Translations under genes and position numbers: made by a program
Assembly (NCBI GenBank): GCA_028713975.1
Contig: JAQTNE010000002.1
Span: 1-58,433 of the forward strand
Source: Sulfuricella sp.
GTDB taxonomy: Bacteria > Pseudomonadota > Gammaproteobacteria > Burkholderiales > Sulfuricellaceae
Reading direction: 5' to 3'
Length of the DNA stretch: 58,433 nt
Notes under the pieces: generated by a model
The model's database searches: none
The model's input: only the letters and a program-made list of their open reading frames with translations
What the model was told of the DNA's origin: nothing
Shown here: positions 43,923 to 53,443 of the stretch, one piece after another
Numbering within the stretch: the first letter of the stretch is position 1
How the letters are laid out: each line of letters starts with the position of its first letter

Positions 43923-44912
43923 GTGGACACGCCCGCCCCCCCTTATCAAGAGCTCACGCCCGACCTCATCCTGAATGCCACGGAAAGCTTGGGCCTGCGC
44001 TGCGACGGACGCCTGCTCGCGCTCAACAGCTACGAAAATCGCGTCTATCAAATCGGCATCGAGGATGACGCGCCCATCATCGCCAAATTCTACCGCCCCC
44101 TGCGCTGGCCGGATGAAGCCATTCTCGAGGAACACCGCTTTACCCGTGAACTCGCCGACCGGGAAATCCCGGTGGTGGCGCCCACGGCGGACAGCGCAGG
44201 GCGCACCCTGCACCGGTTCGAGGGCTTCCGCTTCGCCATCTACCCGCGCCAGCCGGGGCGCGCGCCGGAACTGGACGACCCCGCCACGCTGGAATGGATG
44301 GGGCGCTTCATCGGTCGCATCCATGCGGTCGGCGCCATCGAACCCTTTGCCCACCGCCCTACAATCACCATCGAAAATTTCGGCGTGGAACCGTCCCGCC
44401 ATCTCCTGGCCAACGGCTTCATCCCGCCCGACCTGGAAGCGGCTTACCGTTCCGTCGTCGAAGATGTCTTGAACCGGGTGCGCGCCGCCTTTGCGCAGGC
44501 CGGGCACGTCGCCCCGATCCGGCTCCACGGTGACTGCCACCCCGGCAATGTGCTGTGGTCGGATGCCGGCCCGCACTTCGTCGATTTCGACGATTGCCGC
44601 ATGGGGCCTGCCGTGCAGGACATCTGGATGCTGCTGTCGGGGGAGCGTGCCGAGATGACCCGGCAACTTTCCAGCTTCATGGATGGCTACCGGGAATTCC
44701 ACGATTTCAACCCGCGCGAATTGCTGCTGATGGAAGCATTACGCACCCTGCGCATGATCCATTACAGCGGCTGGCTGGCCCTGCGCTGGAGCGACCCGGC
44801 GTTCCCCGCCAGCTTTCCCTGGTTCAACACCCAGCACTACTGGCAGGACCAGATCCTCGCGCTCCGGGAGCAGGCCGCGCTGATGGATGAACCGCCGCTG
44901 AATTTGGGCTAG
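43923..44912 (+). CDS. srkA: Stress-response kinase A (SrkA/YihE-like)
   Basis: A 329-aa protein kinase of the aminoglycoside-phosphotransferase fold. Key features are the nucleotide-binding NSYENRVYQIGIEDD with lysine in PIIAKFYRPLRW, the catalytic loop LHGDCHPGNVLW and the metal-binding VDFDDCRMGP. E. coli SrkA counters stress-induced cell death. The start is GTG at 43923. It stands alone, with a repeat element after it. Confidence 0.9.
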   Translation: MDTPAPPYQELTPDLILNATESLGLRCDGRLLALNSYENRVYQIGIEDDAPIIAKFYRPLRWPDEAILEEHRFTRELADREIPVVAPTADSAGRTLHRFEGFRFAIYPRQPGRAPELDDPATLEWMGRFIGRIHAVGAIEPFAHRPTITIENFGVEPSRHLLANGFIPPDLEAAYRSVVEDVLNRVRAAFAQAGHVAPIRLHGDCHPGNVLWSDAGPHFVDFDDCRMGPAVQDIWMLLSGERAEMTRQLSSFMDGYREFHDFNPRELLLMEALRTLRMIHYSGWLALRWSDPAFPASFPWFNTQHYWQDQILALREQAALMDEPPLNLG

Positions 44913-44928
44913 CAGGCTGCCAAGTTGA

Positions 44929-45214
44929 AAAAGGGATACCCCCCTTTGCAGCGGGGTAAGCAGGGATGGGCGGCTTTTTGCCCATCTCGCAAAAAGGGGC
45001 TGGCAAAGGGATACCCCCCTTTGAAAAAGGGGGGCTAGGGGGGATTTAAAAGCGGGGCAAATAGCCGCTACCGCTAAATCCCCCTCAATCCCCCTTTTGT
45101 CTCGCTGTGGTCGCCGCATGGCGGCGGGAACCCGGCGGGGATACTCCTTGCGGGTGCAAAGGGGAGGCAGTCAGCCCGTGCCGTATCTACCCGTTTCAGC
45201 GTGACTGGCTACTA
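44929..45214. repeat. MITE-like nested palindrome, copy 3 (core inverted, with insert)
   Basis: A composite copy. The core at 45014-45098 is the reverse complement of copies 1 and 2, while the tail TTTCAGCGTGACTGGCTACTA keeps their orientation. About 90 extra bases lie between core and tail, and an additional CCCCCTTTGCAGCGGGG unit precedes the core. This points to inversion within the element and later insertion or fusion of two copies. Confidence 0.7.
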
Positions 45215-45498
45215 GAAGCCTGCCGGACTCGAAAAACCGGGAAAGCTCTTCGGAGAAAGAACACCCGTGGATATGGATATGCACCCACTCCATTATCAGG
45301 TCAGATTCTCAAAACATAGCCCGGCACGCCCAAAGACGCGCAAGAAGCATCGAAAGCCAGCCAACCCAAATACCCTATAAATAGCTTGAAACCAAAGAAG
45401 AAGCAGATTAACATTATTTAATGAAATTAAAATTTTCAGCTTGATTCCGAATATCCGCAGCAATATTATTATTAATAATTAAATATTAAGGGCGCAAA
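45215..45498. other. AT-rich gap before prepilin gene
   Basis: No gene is seen in these 284 bases. The last 100 are strongly AT-rich (several TATTATTAAT-like runs), in contrast with the flanks, and probably contain the promoter for the prepilin gene. I could not identify a clear sigma-54 or sigma-70 promoter. Confidence 0.4.
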
Positions 45499-46131
45499 GT
45501 GAAAAAATCCCAATCCGGTTTTACCTTGGTGGAAATCGCCATCGTGCTAGTGATCATCGGCCTGCTGCTGGGCGGCGTGCTGAAGGGTCAGGAAATGATT
45601 GAGAACGCCAAGATCAAGCAGGTGAAGAATGATCTCAATGGCATTATGGCGGCCCATTATGCCTATAAGGATCGTTATAATGCGATTTCCGGCGATGACG
45701 TCAACGCGGCCACCCGTGGTTGGGTCGGCGCCACGGCAGGCAACGGCAGCGGCATCGTCGCCGCTGCAAATGCCTGGACAGCTTGCGGAATCGCCACAGC
45801 CAACGAAGCCTGCTATTACTGGCGTGACTTTCGCCACGCCGGCCTGATTACCGGCCAGTTAAACAACGCAGATCCCACCAATGCCTATGGCGGCGCCTTC
45901 CGCGTTACCCAGTCGACCGGAGCAACCACCGGTGCCCCGGCAGGCTTCCTGGTATGCAGCGGCAACCTGCCCGGCAAGGCGGCAGGGGCCATCGACTCGG
46001 CCTTCGACGACGGCGTTCCTGGCACTGGCAATGTGCGAGGGGTTGCGGTTGCCGGCAACGGAACGCCCTATGCCGCGGCTGCGGCCGGATACAATGAAAC
46101 TCTAACCTACACGGTCTGCAAGCTGCTGTAA
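45499..46131 (+). CDS. Orphan prepilin / pseudopilin-like protein
   Basis: A 210-aa protein with a class III signal: short positively charged leader, then GFTLVEIAIVLVIIGLLLGG with the glycine and glutamate-5 (here E in FTLVE) required by prepilin peptidase. The remainder is rich in glycine and alanine and has cysteines near the C-terminus (LVCSGN and TVCKLL) that may form a disulfide. No pilus assembly genes are nearby. It could be a minor or major pilin assembled by machinery encoded elsewhere. Flanked by an AT-rich leader and a strong terminator. Confidence 0.88.
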   Translation: MKKSQSGFTLVEIAIVLVIIGLLLGGVLKGQEMIENAKIKQVKNDLNGIMAAHYAYKDRYNAISGDDVNAATRGWVGATAGNGSGIVAAANAWTACGIATANEACYYWRDFRHAGLITGQLNNADPTNAYGGAFRVTQSTGATTGAPAGFLVCSGNLPGKAAGAIDSAFDDGVPGTGNVRGVAVAGNGTPYAAAAAGYNETLTYTVCKLL

Positions 46132-46152
46132 GACCGGCTAAGCCAAGCCCGG

Positions 46153-46182
46153 TAGGGCGCACAATAGCAAAGCATATTGCGC
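46153..46182. repeat. REP-like hairpin GGCGCACAAT...ATTGCGCC
   Basis: A short imperfect palindrome between the prepilin gene and its terminator. It resembles the GTGCGC palindromes in the dsrK-dsrL gap and is probably a dispersed extragenic repeat. Confidence 0.55.
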
Positions 46183-46212
46183 CACGCTCCGCCGCACGAC
46201 GGCCAGATCAGC

Positions 46213-46247
46213 AAACCAACGGGCATCTTCGGATGCCCGTTGGTTTT
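46213..46247 (+). terminator. Terminator of the prepilin gene
   Basis: CCAACGGGCATC and GATGCCCGTTGG pair perfectly around a TTCG tetraloop, followed by TTTT. It is a strong rho-independent terminator and is placed about 80 bases after the prepilin stop. Confidence 0.93.
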
Positions 46248-46267
46248 ATGGGTAGCCGCCAAGCTTA

Positions 46268-46320
46268 TCCTTGGAAAAACGGGGAAAACGGGGAAAACGG
46301 GGTCGGGAAAACGGGGTCAG
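46268..46320. repeat. Short tandem GGGGAAAAC repeat
   Basis: Four near-identical units of about 9-10 bases (GGGGAAAAC, one followed by GGGGTCGGGAAAAC) sit just before ACGGGGTCAGACTCGATTTT. The last segment resembles common extragenic sequences in betaproteobacteria. It is between the prepilin terminator and the convergent Kef gene. Confidence 0.65.
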
Positions 46321-46400
46321 ACTCGATTTTTTTCTCCGGGGTTCGCAAACTTGCCCCAGACTACGATTTTACATGCTGGCTACTGAAACCCAACCGTCGC

Positions 46401-48371
46401 CTATCCCTGCAACAACCTCATTTCCGCAGCAGCCAGATCCTCCGGCGCGCCCATCAGCACCACTACGTCATCCGCCATCAGCACGGTTTCGGGCTGCGGT
46501 TCGAGGGCGCGGATGTTGTGCCGCCGCACTGCGGTGACCCGCACCAGCAGGCTGTCCAGATCGAGTTCGGCGAGGGTTTTGCCGACTGCCGCAGCGCCCT
46601 CGTGCAAGGCGATGGTGTGCAGGCGCGGCTGCACCTTTTCGCTCAATTCGTAGTCCTGGTCGGTGGCGCCGTGAAAGAAGCCGCGCAGCAGGCTGTAGCG
46701 CGCCTCCCTGATCCGCCGCACGCGCTTGACCACCCGGCCGAACGGTACGCCGAGCAGCATCAGGGTATGGGAGGCAAGCATCAGGCTGCCTTCCAGCACT
46801 TCCGGCACGACTTCGGTCGCGCCCGCGTCGCGCAGTTTTTCCAGGTCGGTATCGTCCAGGGTACGCACGACCACCGGCAGATCGGGGCGCATTTCATGGG
46901 CATGGTGCAGCACGCGCAGCGACGATTTCACGTCGGCGTAGGTCACCACCAGCGCCTTGGCGCGGTTCAGCCCGGCCGCCATCAGCACTTCGCGCCGCCC
47001 GGCGTCGCCGTAAACCACGCTTTCGCCCGCCACCGCCGCCGATTTGACACGCCCGGCGTCATGATCGAGCGCGATGAAAACGATGCCTTCCTGTTCCAGA
47101 AGCCGCGCCAGGTTCTGGCCGCTGCGGCCATAACCGCAAACGATGACATGCTCGCTGCTGGCCGCGCTCTTTACCGCGATCTCGTGCACCTCCCTGGCGC
47201 GGTTCACCCATTCGCCGCTGCACAACTTCCGCACCAGGGCTTCGCTGTGCTGGATGATGAACGGAGCGGCGAGCATCGAGAGCAGCATCGCCGAAAGGCA
47301 TATCTGCATGACACGACCATCCAGCAGATGCACCCCGCCGGCCAGGGACAGCAACACGAAACCGAATTCCCCCCCTTGAGCCAGCGCCAGGCCGGTGCGA
47401 ATCGACACCGACAGTTCGCTGCCCGAAATGCGGCTCAGAGCGGCGATCATCACGGCCTTTACCGTCACCAGCAGGAGCAGCAGCCCCATCACCCAGGCCA
47501 GGTTGTCCGCCACCGCGCGCAGGTCGAGCAACATACCGATGGTGACGAAAAACAGGCCGAGCAGCACGTCGCGGAACGGTTTGATGTCGGCTTCGACCTG
47601 GTAGCGGTATTCGGTTTCAGAGATCAATATCCCCGCGAGAAAAGCGCCCAGCGCCAGCGACAGGCCGGCAAGATCGGTCAGGTAGGCAAGGCCGAGAGTC
47701 ACCAGCAACACGTTGAGCATGAACAGCTCGGAAGTTTTATGGCCGGCGACCAGGTGCAGCCACGGTCGCAACAGGCGCTGGCCGAAAACCAGCAGCACGG
47801 CCAGCACCACCGCCGCCTTGAAGAAGGCTTCCGCCATCGTCCAGCCCAGGTTGTGGTCGCCGGCGGCCAGGGCGGGGATCAACACCAGCAGGGGCACCAC
47901 CGCCAGATCCTGGAACAGCAGCACGCCGACGATTTCGCGCCCGTGGCGGGTGTGCAGCTCGACCCTTTCGACCAGCAGCTTGCTGACGATGGCGGTGGAG
48001 GACATCGCCAGAATACCGCCCAGCGCCACGCCCACCTGCCAACTCAGGCCCAGCGCCATGCCCGCCGCCAGCACCAGCGCCATGGTCAGCAGCACCTGCG
48101 CGCCGCCCAGCCCGAACACGATGCCCTGCATGGTCTTCAATTGCGGCAGGCTGAATTCCAGGCCGATGCTGAACATCAGGAATACCACGCCGAATTCCGC
48201 CAGGTAGGTGGTTCCGCCGCTCTCCGGCACCCACCCCAAGGCGTGCGGGCCCATTACGATGCCCACCAGCAGGTAAGCCAGCAGCGGCGGCAGGCGCAAC
48301 GAGCGGAACAGCGTCACCACCAGCACGGCGGCAGCGAGAAGAATCAAAACCAGTTGCAGAGTGTTGTGCAT
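46401..48371 (-). CDS. Kef-type potassium/proton antiporter (CPA2 family)
   Basis: A 656-aa protein with a CPA2 transporter domain of about 12 helices (residues 1-380), an RCK/TrkA-N domain with the nucleotide-binding GYGRSGQNLARLLEQEGI and a TrkA-C domain at the end (about 570-650). Such proteins exchange K+ for H+ and are gated by NAD(H) or glutathione adducts. KefB, KefC and YbaL cannot be separated here. No KefF/G ancillary subunit is adjacent. It is divergent from kdsD with a short shared promoter region. Confidence 0.92.
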   Translation of the reverse strand: MHNTLQLVLILLAAAVLVVTLFRSLRLPPLLAYLLVGIVMGPHALGWVPESGGTTYLAEFGVVFLMFSIGLEFSLPQLKTMQGIVFGLGGAQVLLTMALVLAAGMALGLSWQVGVALGGILAMSSTAIVSKLLVERVELHTRHGREIVGVLLFQDLAVVPLLVLIPALAAGDHNLGWTMAEAFFKAAVVLAVLLVFGQRLLRPWLHLVAGHKTSELFMLNVLLVTLGLAYLTDLAGLSLALGAFLAGILISETEYRYQVEADIKPFRDVLLGLFFVTIGMLLDLRAVADNLAWVMGLLLLLVTVKAVMIAALSRISGSELSVSIRTGLALAQGGEFGFVLLSLAGGVHLLDGRVMQICLSAMLLSMLAAPFIIQHSEALVRKLCSGEWVNRAREVHEIAVKSAASSEHVIVCGYGRSGQNLARLLEQEGIVFIALDHDAGRVKSAAVAGESVVYGDAGRREVLMAAGLNRAKALVVTYADVKSSLRVLHHAHEMRPDLPVVVRTLDDTDLEKLRDAGATEVVPEVLEGSLMLASHTLMLLGVPFGRVVKRVRRIREARYSLLRGFFHGATDQDYELSEKVQPRLHTIALHEGAAAVGKTLAELDLDSLLVRVTAVRRHNIRALEPQPETVLMADDVVVLMGAPEDLAAAEMRLLQG

Positions 48372-48415
48372 ACGGCGATAGGCAATAAGGTATGGGGTTT
48401 AGTATACTTGCGCGG

Positions 48416-49405
48416 ATGAATGACACCAAATCGGCATCCGACCACAAAACACTCGATCTGGCACGCCAGGTGCTCGCCATTGAGGCCAGGGCCATCGAGG
48501 CGATGATTGACCGGCTGGACGGCAGCTTTACCGGCGCCCTGCAACTGATTCTACACTGCACGGGAAGGGTCGTGGTAAGCGGCATGGGCAAGTCCGGCCA
48601 CATCGCGCGCAAGATCGCCTCGACCATGGCCAGCACCGGCACCCCGGCCTTCTTCGTCCACCCCGGCGAAGCCAGCCACGGCGACCTCGGCATGATCACG
48701 CCGGGCGACGTGCTGATCGCCCTGTCCAATTCCGGCGAAAGCCCGGAACTCCTGACCATCGTGCCGATCATCAAGCGCAAGGGCGCAAAACTCATCGCCA
48801 TGACCGGCAACCCCCACTCCACCCTGGCGCGCGAAGCGGACATCCACCTCGACGCCAGCGTCGCCCAGGAAGCCTGCCCGCTGGGGCTGGCACCCACTGC
48901 CAGCACCACGGCGGCGCTGGCGCTGGGCGATGCGCTGGCGATTGCACTGCTCGATGCGCACGGTTTCGGCGCGGAGGACTTCGCCCTCTCCCACCCCGGC
49001 GGCGCGCTGGGCCGGAGACTGCTGGTGCATGTCAGCGACCTGATGCACAGCGGCGAAGCCCTGCCCAAAGTGCCGGAAACGGCGCTGCTCACCGAAGCGC
49101 TGCTGGAAATGTCGAACAAGGGTCTCGGCATGACTGCGGTAGTCGATGGCGCGAATGGGCTGACCGGCCTGTTCACCGACGGCGACCTGCGCCGCGTTCT
49201 CGACAAGACCCTCGACATCCGCGCCGCGCGGGTTGCCGAAGTGATGACCCGCAGTCCGCGCACCATCGGCCCGGACAAGCTGGCGGCGGAAGCCGTGCAG
49301 ATGATGGAACAATACAAAATCAATGGACTGCTGGTGGTGGACGCCAACGGCCATCTGGTGGGCGCACTGAACATGCATGATCTGCTTAGAGCGGGCGTGG
49401 TCTGA
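48416..49405 (+). CDS. kdsD: Arabinose-5-phosphate isomerase
   Basis: A 329-aa enzyme that converts ribulose 5-phosphate to arabinose 5-phosphate, the first step of Kdo synthesis for lipopolysaccharide. A SIS domain (VVSGMGKSGHIARKIASTMAS and ALSNSGESPELL) is followed by two CBS motifs (about residues 210-329). The ATG at 48416 was chosen over an open frame extended by eight codons. It starts the operon kdsD-kdsC-lptC-lptA-lptB. Confidence 0.96.
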   Translation: MNDTKSASDHKTLDLARQVLAIEARAIEAMIDRLDGSFTGALQLILHCTGRVVVSGMGKSGHIARKIASTMASTGTPAFFVHPGEASHGDLGMITPGDVLIALSNSGESPELLTIVPIIKRKGAKLIAMTGNPHSTLAREADIHLDASVAQEACPLGLAPTASTTAALALGDALAIALLDAHGFGAEDFALSHPGGALGRRLLVHVSDLMHSGEALPKVPETALLTEALLEMSNKGLGMTAVVDGANGLTGLFTDGDLRRVLDKTLDIRAARVAEVMTRSPRTIGPDKLAAEAVQMMEQYKINGLLVVDANGHLVGALNMHDLLRAGVV

Positions 49406-49407
49406 AC

Positions 49408-49929
49408 ATGGACGCTTTCGAACGCGCAAAGAAAATCAGACTGGCCATCTTCGACGTGGACGGCGTGATGACCGATGGCCGCCTTTACCTGACCGACGGC
49501 GGCCAGGAATTCAAGGCCTTCAATTCCCTTGACGGCCACGGCATGAAGATGCTGCAACGCTCGGGAGTGGAACTTGCGATCATCACCGGACGGATCTCGC
49601 AACTGGTTGCGTTGCGCGCCGCCAATCTGGGCGTGATCCATCTTTACCAGGGCGCGGAAGACAAACTCGCCGCCTTTCTCGATCTGCTGAAGAAAACCGG
49701 CGTTGACCCGTCCGAATGCGCCTACATGGGCGACGATGTCATCGACTTGCCGGTGATGCGCCGCTGCGGGCTGGCGACATGCGTTCCCGCCGCCCCGGCC
49801 CTGGTCAAGCAGCATGCCCACTATGTTGCCGACCTGCCGGGCGGGGACGGTGCCGTGCGTGAACTGTGCGAGCTGATCATGCAGGCACAGGGAACTTTCG
49901 AGGCGCAACTGGCGCCTTATCTGAATTAA
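49408..49929 (+). CDS. kdsC: Kdo-8-phosphate phosphatase
   Basis: A 173-aa HAD-family phosphatase releasing Kdo from Kdo 8-phosphate. The nucleophile region is IFDVDGVMTDGRLY, with the later conserved MGDDVIDLPVMRRCGL. It starts two bases after kdsD. This is the compact, cap-less form expected for tetrameric KdsC. Confidence 0.96.
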   Translation: MDAFERAKKIRLAIFDVDGVMTDGRLYLTDGGQEFKAFNSLDGHGMKMLQRSGVELAIITGRISQLVALRAANLGVIHLYQGAEDKLAAFLDLLKKTGVDPSECAYMGDDVIDLPVMRRCGLATCVPAAPALVKQHAHYVADLPGGDGAVRELCELIMQAQGTFEAQLAPYLN

Positions 49930-49946
49930 TTTTTTTGGCTTCCCCT

Positions 49947-50531
49947 GTGACAGGTCTGGTGCGCGACCGCTTCATCCTCTGGTTCCTGGCTGGCATGGTA
50001 CTGCTGGCGATGATGTCGTTCTGGCTCGACCAGAAAGTACAGCCGTTGCAGCCGAAAAACGACGGCAGCAGCCGGCACGACCCCGACTACACCGTGGAAA
50101 AGTTCACCACCACCCGCATGGACCAGAACGGGCTGCCGCTGCACACTCTGGTTGCCGCCAAAATGACGCATTACCCGGACGATGACACCACCCATCTCGA
50201 TCATCCACATTTCACCCGCTTCTCGCAGGGAAAACCGCCGATGCATATTCAATCGGACAAGGGCCTGATATCGAAAGATGGCGATCACGCTTATTTTACC
50301 GGCAATGTCCTGGTCACACGTGAAGCCTACCGGGATAAAAGCACCCTGACGCTCACCACCAGCTACCTGCACGTCATCCCGGACAAGGATCTGGCGCTGA
50401 CCGACAAGTTTGTCACGATTCGGGATGCGCATATCAATGTCACGGGCGTTGGTTTAGAATTGAACAACAAAACCCATGTGATGAAATTGTTTTCGCGCGT
50501 CAAAGGCCGTTATGAAAAACCCAAGCATTAA
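49947..50531 (+). CDS. lptC: Lipopolysaccharide export protein LptC
   Basis: A 194-aa bitopic inner-membrane protein that receives lipopolysaccharide from LptB2FG and passes it to LptA. One N-terminal helix (FILWFLAGMVLLAMMSFWL) is followed by a beta-jellyroll domain. No ATG is well placed: the GTG at 49947 is my choice, with a TTG at 49935 as alternative. The gene overlaps lptA by 20 bases. Confidence 0.88.
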   Translation: MTGLVRDRFILWFLAGMVLLAMMSFWLDQKVQPLQPKNDGSSRHDPDYTVEKFTTTRMDQNGLPLHTLVAAKMTHYPDDDTTHLDHPHFTRFSQGKPPMHIQSDKGLISKDGDHAYFTGNVLVTREAYRDKSTLTLTTSYLHVIPDKDLALTDKFVTIRDAHINVTGVGLELNNKTHVMKLFSRVKGRYEKPKH

Positions 50532-51126
50532 ATCCCTCCTCTGCCTGTCGGTCGCCCTGCTTTTCATGGCGTCGCCTTGGGTGCATGCGGAGAAGGCAGA
50601 CCGGGACAAGCCCATCAATCTGGAGTCGGACACCGCCAACGTGGACGATGCCAAGAAGGTGAGCATTTACGAAGGCAACGTCGTCCTGACCCAGGGCACG
50701 CTGATGATCCGCGCCAACAAGCTGGTCGTTACCGAAGATGCCGAAGGCTTCCAGTATGGAACCGCCTACGGCAACCCGGCCAGTTTCCGGCAGAAACGCG
50801 AAGGCTACGACGAATACATCGAAGGCTATGGCCTGCGCATCGAATACGACCAGAAAAAAGACCTGGTGAAACTTTTCAACCAGGCACGCATGAAGCGGAA
50901 CAAGGACGAAGCGCACGGCAATTTCATTTCTTATGACGGCAAGACCGAGTTCTTCCAGGTCATCGGCGGCAAGGAAACCGCCACGGCCAACAACCCGCGC
51001 GGACGAGTGCGCACGGTGATACAGTCGAAGAATAAAAATGCCGTTGCCGCGCCGGCAGCCGTGCCAGCCGCCAAGCCCCTGTTGTTGAAACCCGCTGAAA
51101 ATATCGCCAATCCGAGAGACGAATGA
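50512..51126 (+). CDS. lptA: Lipopolysaccharide transport protein LptA
   Basis: A 204-aa periplasmic bridge protein. It has a signal peptide (about residues 1-26, ending VHA) and an OstA/LptA jellyroll (INLESDTANVDDAKKVSIYE and GNVVLTQGTLMIRANKLVV). The tail is alanine- and proline-rich. It is translated from an ATG within the end of lptC. Confidence 0.94.
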   Translation: MKNPSIKSLLCLSVALLFMASPWVHAEKADRDKPINLESDTANVDDAKKVSIYEGNVVLTQGTLMIRANKLVVTEDAEGFQYGTAYGNPASFRQKREGYDEYIEGYGLRIEYDQKKDLVKLFNQARMKRNKDEAHGNFISYDGKTEFFQVIGGKETATANNPRGRVRTVIQSKNKNAVAAPAAVPAAKPLLLKPAENIANPRDE

Positions 51127-51171
51127 ATCAAGCCCTGAGTCCAGCACTCAGGACTCAAGACGGTATTTAAT

Positions 51172-51894
51172 ATGAGCCAACTCAACGTCAACGGGCTGAA
51201 AAAACGCTATAAATCGCGCCAGGTAGTGAAGGACGTTTCGCTGGAAATTTCCAGCGGCGAAGTGGTCGGCCTGCTCGGGCCGAACGGCGCGGGCAAGACC
51301 ACCAGCTTTTACATGATCGTGGGGCTGGTGGCCCTGGATAGCGGCAGCATCCGCCTGGACGGCAAGGAACTGAGCCACCTGCCGATCCACCGCCGCTCCC
51401 GCATGGGTTTGAGCTACCTGCCCCAGGAAGCCTCGATTTTCCGCAAGCTGACGGTGTCCGAAAATATCCGTGCCATCCTGGAACTGCAAGCGCTCGAACC
51501 CGGGCAGATCGACCAGCGCCTGGACGATCTGCTGCATGAACTGCACATCAACCACCTGCGCAACAACCCGGCGCTTTCCTTGTCGGGCGGCGAGCGCCGC
51601 CGGGTTGAAATCGCCCGCACGCTGGCGACCCAGCCGCGCTTCATCCTGCTCGACGAACCGTTTGCCGGAGTAGACCCTATCGCCGTGCTGGATATCCAGA
51701 AAATCATCCGCTTCCTTACGTCGCAGGACATCGGCGTGCTGATTACCGACCACAATGTTCGAGAAACACTGGGGATTTGCGACCGCGCCTACATTATCAA
51801 TGACGGCGAGGTGCTGGCCAGCGGAAAACCGGATGAAATCGTTTATAATGAAAATGTAAGAAAAGTCTATCTGGGCGAGCATTTCCGGATGTAG
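51172..51894 (+). CDS. lptB: Lipopolysaccharide export ATPase LptB
   Basis: A 240-aa ABC ATPase powering LptB2FG. Walker A is [10 protein letters not shown], the signature motif is [14 protein letters not shown], and Walker B is [13 protein letters not shown], with the switch histidine in [12 protein letters not shown] short stem-loop of the form CTGAGTCC...GGACT separates it from lptA. Confidence 0.96.
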   Translation: MSQLNVNGLKKRYKSRQVVKDVSLEISSGEVVGLLGPNGAGKTTSFYMIVGLVALDSGSIRLDGKELSHLPIHRRSRMGLSYLPQEASIFRKLTVSENIRAILELQALEPGQIDQRLDDLLHELHINHLRNNPALSLSGGERRRVEIARTLATQPRFILLDEPFAGVDPIAVLDIQKIIRFLTSQDIGVLITDHNVRETLGICDRAYIINDGEVLASGKPDEIVYNENVRKVYLGEHFRM

Positions 51895-51954
51895 CGGGAT
51901 GTCGGCCCTCTCGCCCCCCCCCCCTGATATGGGCGAGTATATTTTCACCACAAG

Positions 51955-53409
51955 ATGAAGCACAGCCTACAACTAAAACTCTCGCAACACCTGACCCTGA
52001 CCCCCCAGTTGCAACAGTCGATTCGCCTGCTGCAAATGTCAACGCTGGAGATGGATCAGGAACTGGATGCCTTTGCCCAGGAAAACCCTTTCCTCGAACG
52101 CGTGGAAGGCGTTGGCGATGCGGAAGGCGGGAGTGTGGACGCCGATGCGGGAGAGGGCAAACCGGATGAGTTTATGTTGCAGCCCGCGCCCACCGGCAGC
52201 AGCGCCGATGAATCGCCCGCCGAACCCGCCGCCCTCACCGAAAGCGACTGGGACCAGAACGATAGCCCCTGGAGCGCGCACGACGATGAAGACGATAGCG
52301 ACGACTATTCCCTGCACCGGGCCGAAGCGGTCGATCTGCGCAACCATCTCAATGCGCAGCTAGGGGTAACGCAGCTATCCGAGCACGACCGGAGAATTGT
52401 CGCCTTGCTGATCGACGTTCTTAACGAAGACGGCTATCTCACCCAGAACCTGGACGAACTCGCCGCCATGCTGCCGCCGGAACTGGAAATCGAGCCAATC
52501 GAACTTTCCACCGCGCTGCGGCACCTGCAAAATCTCGATCCGCCCGGCGTCGGCGCGCGTGACCTGGGAGAATGCCTGGCGCTACAGCTTGAAATCCTGC
52601 CGCCCGACACCCCTTATCTCGAACCGGCGCTGGCCATTGCAAAACACCACCTTAACCTGCTGGCCTCGCGCGATTTCATCAAGCTGAAAAAGCTGCTGCA
52701 CTGCAACGACGAGGAACTGCGCGCCGCCCAGCGCCTGATTACCCGCCTCAACCCACGCCCCGGCGCCGCTTTCGCCAGCCTGGACACGCGCTATATCCAG
52801 CACGACGTCGAGGTGCAAAAAGTCAAGGGGAACTGGGTGGCCAGCCTCAACCCGGACGTCATGCCCCGGCTCCGCATCAACCGCATGTATGCCGACATTT
52901 TGCGGCGCAACCGCGACAGCGGCAGCCAGCACCTTTCGAGCCAGATGCAGGAAGCCCGGTGGATGATCAAGAACATCCAGCAGCGCTTCGACACCATCCT
53001 GCGCGTGTCACAGGCCATCGTCGACCGCCAGCGGAATTTTCTCGAACACGGCGCAGTGGCCATGCGCCCGTTGGTGCTGCGCGAGATCGCGGAAGCCGTC
53101 AGCCTGCATGAATCGACCATTTCGCGCGTTACCACACAAAAATACATGCGCACCCCGCGCGGCATTTTCGAGCTAAAATACTTTTTCGGCAGTTCCTGCG
53201 CCACGGAAACCGGCGGCGCCTGTTCCTCCACCGCCATCCGCGCGCTGATCAAGCAACTGGTGGCCGCAGAAACCCCGCAGAAACCGCTTTCCGACAGCCA
53301 GATCGCTGATATTCTGGCAAAACAAGGCATCGTCGTTGCCCGCCGCACCGTAGCAAAGTACCGTGAGTCCATGCAAATTCCCGCGGTCAGTTTCCGAAAG
53401 AACCTGTAG
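51955..53409 (+). CDS. rpoN: RNA polymerase sigma-54 factor
   Basis: A 484-aa sigma factor for promoters with -24/-12 elements. The glutamine-rich activator-binding region is at the N-terminus (LTLTPQLQQSIRLLQMSTLE), followed by an acidic stretch, a core-binding domain, the HTH region and the RpoN box ARRTVAKYRE near the end. Position after lptB and before hpf-ptsN is the classical proteobacterial order. A run of C residues lies in the short gap before it. Confidence 0.96.
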   Translation: MKHSLQLKLSQHLTLTPQLQQSIRLLQMSTLEMDQELDAFAQENPFLERVEGVGDAEGGSVDADAGEGKPDEFMLQPAPTGSSADESPAEPAALTESDWDQNDSPWSAHDDEDDSDDYSLHRAEAVDLRNHLNAQLGVTQLSEHDRRIVALLIDVLNEDGYLTQNLDELAAMLPPELEIEPIELSTALRHLQNLDPPGVGARDLGECLALQLEILPPDTPYLEPALAIAKHHLNLLASRDFIKLKKLLHCNDEELRAAQRLITRLNPRPGAAFASLDTRYIQHDVEVQKVKGNWVASLNPDVMPRLRINRMYADILRRNRDSGSQHLSSQMQEARWMIKNIQQRFDTILRVSQAIVDRQRNFLEHGAVAMRPLVLREIAEAVSLHESTISRVTTQKYMRTPRGIFELKYFFGSSCATETGGACSSTAIRALIKQLVAAETPQKPLSDSQIADILAKQGIVVARRTVAKYRESMQIPAVSFRKNL

Positions 53410-53443
53410 CATTTAATTATCAATCAACCCGAAGGAGCCTCAA

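Noticed and set aside
46233..48419. A 728-aa plus-strand open frame rich in H and Q
   Set aside because: It mirrors the Kef antiporter on the other strand and has no recognisable domain and a typical shadow composition.
47737..49908. A 723-aa minus-strand open frame opposite kdsD and kdsC
   Set aside because: It covers parts of three well-identified genes in other frames and has no coherent domain.
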